A stretch of DNA of 64,000 bases from Chalara sp. BL73 (taxonomy: Eukaryota > Ascomycota > Leotiomycetes > Helotiales): NCBI GenBank assembly GCA_918026815.1, contig CAKJVC010000067.1, positions 62,001 through 126,000 of the forward strand, written 5' to 3'. The notes below the pieces were generated by a model, which was not told the DNA's origin, did not search any database, and was given only the letters and a program-made list of their open reading frames with translations. The position numbers were made by a program, and so were the translations under genes. Positions 61,081-64,000 of the stretch are shown piece after piece; the stretch's first letter is position 1; every line of letters begins with the position of its first letter.

Positions 61081-64000
61081 GCACGACGATATATTTTGTT
61101 TATTCTAAACAACGCAATGCATCGCGACGTCTGATTCGGCGCCGAGCGGCACGATCTCATAAAAAAGTAACCGCTTCCTATAAGATCTGATGCATAACCT
61201 TCCTCTTACGCCTGCGGTTCGGTGTAATGCCGGTATAACGATGATTAAGTCGCCGCGTTCCAGGATGATAGCGCCTAAATATTGGAGTTACAAGCATCGC
61301 CACTTCAACGCTTAACTTCCCCTCCACGACCACACTACCTAAAAGCAGGAATCTAGGCACATCACATCGCAGGCACCAGGGCAGAGAGGCGAGTGCGTAT
61401 ATCCTATTCAGCGCACCGCTGAACCTCTATCGACGCACGCAAAAACCAGATGGATAAGACGCTACGCGACCCGTGGGGGGGAAGGACCCTCGCTTCTGAG
61501 CGCCGCATCATATCGATGCTCTTCCCATCCTACGCCTCTCATTCATCCTGATTTGCAAATACCTGTGATGGATTGCAGGCGCTGGCCAAACCCATCGCAC
61601 GGCGCCTCATCGCGCCGCTCCAGGCCGCGAGATATAAGTGGGGCTAAAAGGGGGTAGCGAGGCAGGTGGGGAACCAGCAGTGTAACATCGCAGCGCAGAG
61701 GTATTATCTACGCTTGGGGGGAGGTGGTTGGGCATCATTGCCAGGCAGGTCGGCGGAGGGGCCATATGAATATGGATTATCGGATTACGAGAGCGGATAT
61801 GCCGCGTTCAAGCCTTGATCCCTGAGGAAAAGGCGATGCCTATCTCCCAATCGATCTTGTTTCACTTGTCTATCTACAGGGGTAGGCAGAAATGCCATCT
61901 TGCTTGAAAGCTTCGAGCGAGGCGCTGAGGCTGATTGAGCTATGATTCACATCATGTCGATTGGCAGAACTTATGGATGCACGGGGAGGTCTAGTAGGGA
62001 AATGTGGAGATTGGAGATTCGGGATTTGCAGTCACGGCCGTGACCAGGGAATGAGGCTCCTGGTTGGCAAGTTGAAAGATGCAGAGCTGGGAGAAGAGAG
62101 CTGAAATCGTGAATGTAAAAAAAAAGGAGGGCGTGGTCGTAGAAAACGCGTAAGGGGGAAAAAAGTGGTACGATTAGGAAGAACAAAGCAAGCGAAAACC
62201 GCTATACTTGCTAATTTTTCTATGATCTGTAGCAGCATCGAGATGAGATTGATCCGGTTTCGGGCTGGGAGAGAGACAGAAAGGATGACCCGTCGTTCTC
62301 TAGCGGGATACTTGCCTTCTGGTTGGGCTGTACACCGCAATGCTGCATAAACAGATATTTTGGGCTGCGAGGATGAGAGGAATGGCTGCACCGTGCTATG
62401 CTATTGGTAGGTCCGGATGGAGCCACGGGTAGATCTAAATTGCGGTGAGGGGGAGGGGGATATATATGTAAGGCTTGATGGATTTGGGGTCACTGTTCAG
62501 GTTTCAAGTCTCACAGCTTGGGGGTTCGATGTTTGATATAGGAAGTGAAAAGCATTGTCGTGCATTTGGGAAAGGTCTCTGTTTTGAATGGCGATGCGGT
62601 CTACCTGTGATATGGACTTATCTAGGCCAGGTATTGCAGGCAGGTCAATGACTCGATGTTAATGTATCAAAGAATTTTTGACAGAATATACCTGTCAGCC
62701 ACAATGAGTGCACGTTCGTGCACGTTCTTCAGAGATCTAGAACATGACTAATCTTTATGTGATGCATTCCCGATCTGCGAAACAGAGCAGACTGTAAGGA
62801 TGGCACGGCAACTGACGTGTCATATGACAAGCATATAGCTAGGTTACGGAAGAGTAGTGCATTAGTGCAAAAACCCTCCGCTCTAGCAAGGTATAGGAGA
62901 ACTTCAAGCCTCTTTGTTGTGGATTCATGCAGCCACGGGAATATTCGCAGCCTTGGAATGGGGAGCCAGCTTGAAGTTTTTAATATAATGTAGAAGACGC
63001 AGATTTTAGTAAAGGCAGCAGGATCATCAAAATGGGACTAAAGACTATAGATTGCGAAATGCACTAGTAGCAGCTAAGTGCACCATATCGCACTTGCAGA
63101 AAAATTAAATATAATGCTAATATGTTAGGAGTATGACTTAGCTATAGAGTTTGTTAAAGCAAGGTGCAAGCTGCATACATCAATAGGAAACGAATCACGT
63201 TACAGACTATACACAAAATGATAGATGATCTCGATCCAAAACTACTGATTGGTTTTCAGCCATCATAGTATAGGGTAGATATTCGAATTTCTGTGCCGGT
63301 AGTCAGGGGTAGGGAATGATATTGACATTGCCGCGAAGGCTTGGGTGGCGCTGAGGGCGAGGCTTTACAAGACGGCCTGACCGACATTTACCTCCAGCCA
63401 TCGCTGCATGTCGTCGCCGTTTCGATCGTGCATACTTCAGCAACCGTTCACTAGAGCCATTTCCACGAAGTAGGTAATAGGTAGCCATAACACCATTTAA
63501 AAGGCAGCCTTGGAGGGAATGAAGACGAAAATGTCCGATCGGATAACTACACCGGATTCAGGGGAATCTTGCCAAACTTCAAATGCAAGATCTTCAGCAA
63601 CCTGCATCATCTAGTACCGATCGTGCACAAAAATAAAATAAAAGTAAATAGACAGGACCAGGGAAAGCTGAAAGTCAAAGTCGAAATGTGAGCATGTTCA
63701 AATAAAGTGTGGTCTCCTTGCTTCTTCAACTAAAAGGTGGCGGCGGCAAGAGCACGGATGAGGAAATGATACCCCGCTTCAGGGTGCCATTGAAAATCTT
63801 CAGAAGAAAAAGCTTGGAGGCTTGGCATCACAGTTTAATGTTGGAATGTTTGTGTGATTCTGGCATCTAAACGAATCGCGAGCTGGAGCGCAGCCTGCGC
63901 GGTTGATGACGACGATTTGTACAATAAGAAAATCCTTGTGGATGGAAGCACCGACGTCAAACAAATTACTTCCATCGACCTTTCCTCAGCTTGGCGAAAG
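61081..64000. other. 2.9 kb without recognisable gene
   Basis: Scattered short frames on both strands have no domains. About 61300-61760 is GC-rich with several G-runs. Around 62100-62165 there are A-rich and G-rich tracts, and a perfect tandem of GTGCACGTTC lies near 62708-62727. It could be the long upstream region of a gene beyond the right edge or a non-coding transcript; neither can be shown here. Confidence 0.45.

Overview
This window comes from the nuclear genome of a filamentous ascomycete (Pezizomycotina). The genes carry many 45-60 nt GT-AG introns with CTAAC/CTGAT-like branch points. The families are typical of moulds: HET-domain proteins, DUF7708 NLR-like proteins, DUF3605, DUF1996, Pth11-like receptors, a three-exon histone H4, NUP82 and fungal TRAPP. 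I see no bacterial operons, CRISPR arrays, rRNA, convincing tRNA or intact transposons. The sequence alone does not fix the class or species. I joined exons by hand, and in every multi-exon model reported the summed exon lengths form an intact reading frame.

Left part (about 0.5-31 kb) is accessory in character. It holds a SLIP-GC-like dynamin-superfamily GTPase, a decayed HET relic, a DUF3605 gene, a GH93 arabinanase, a DUF1996 secreted protein, a GH43 enzyme, an intact HET-domain gene, a zinc alcohol dehydrogenase, a GH115 alpha-glucuronidase, and a head-to-head pair of a DUF7708/NACHT-like protein and a DUF7025-AAA ATPase. Two themes interleave: secreted enzymes for hemicellulose and pectin side chains (GH93, GH43, GH115), and proteins of the self/non-self recognition type (HET, NLR-like, large GTPase).

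Middle part (31-41 kb): a short-chain dehydrogenase, a Pth11-like seven-helix membrane protein and a Na+/K+-ATPase-like (type IIC) P-type ATPase with a GC-AG intron.

Housekeeping block (43.4-50.7 kb): histone H4 (unpaired, no H3 beside it), TRAPP subunit Trs20/sedlin, mitochondrial ribosomal protein mL60, nuclear cap-binding protein CBP20 and nucleoporin NUP82. Trs20/mL60 and CBP20/NUP82 are divergent pairs sharing short promoters.

Right part (51-64 kb): a cytochrome P450, an 860-residue zinc-finger-like protein, an unusual kinase with a hydrophobic C-terminal tail, and a final 2.9 kb without a recognisable gene. Functions are inferred from motifs read by eye; no database search was possible.
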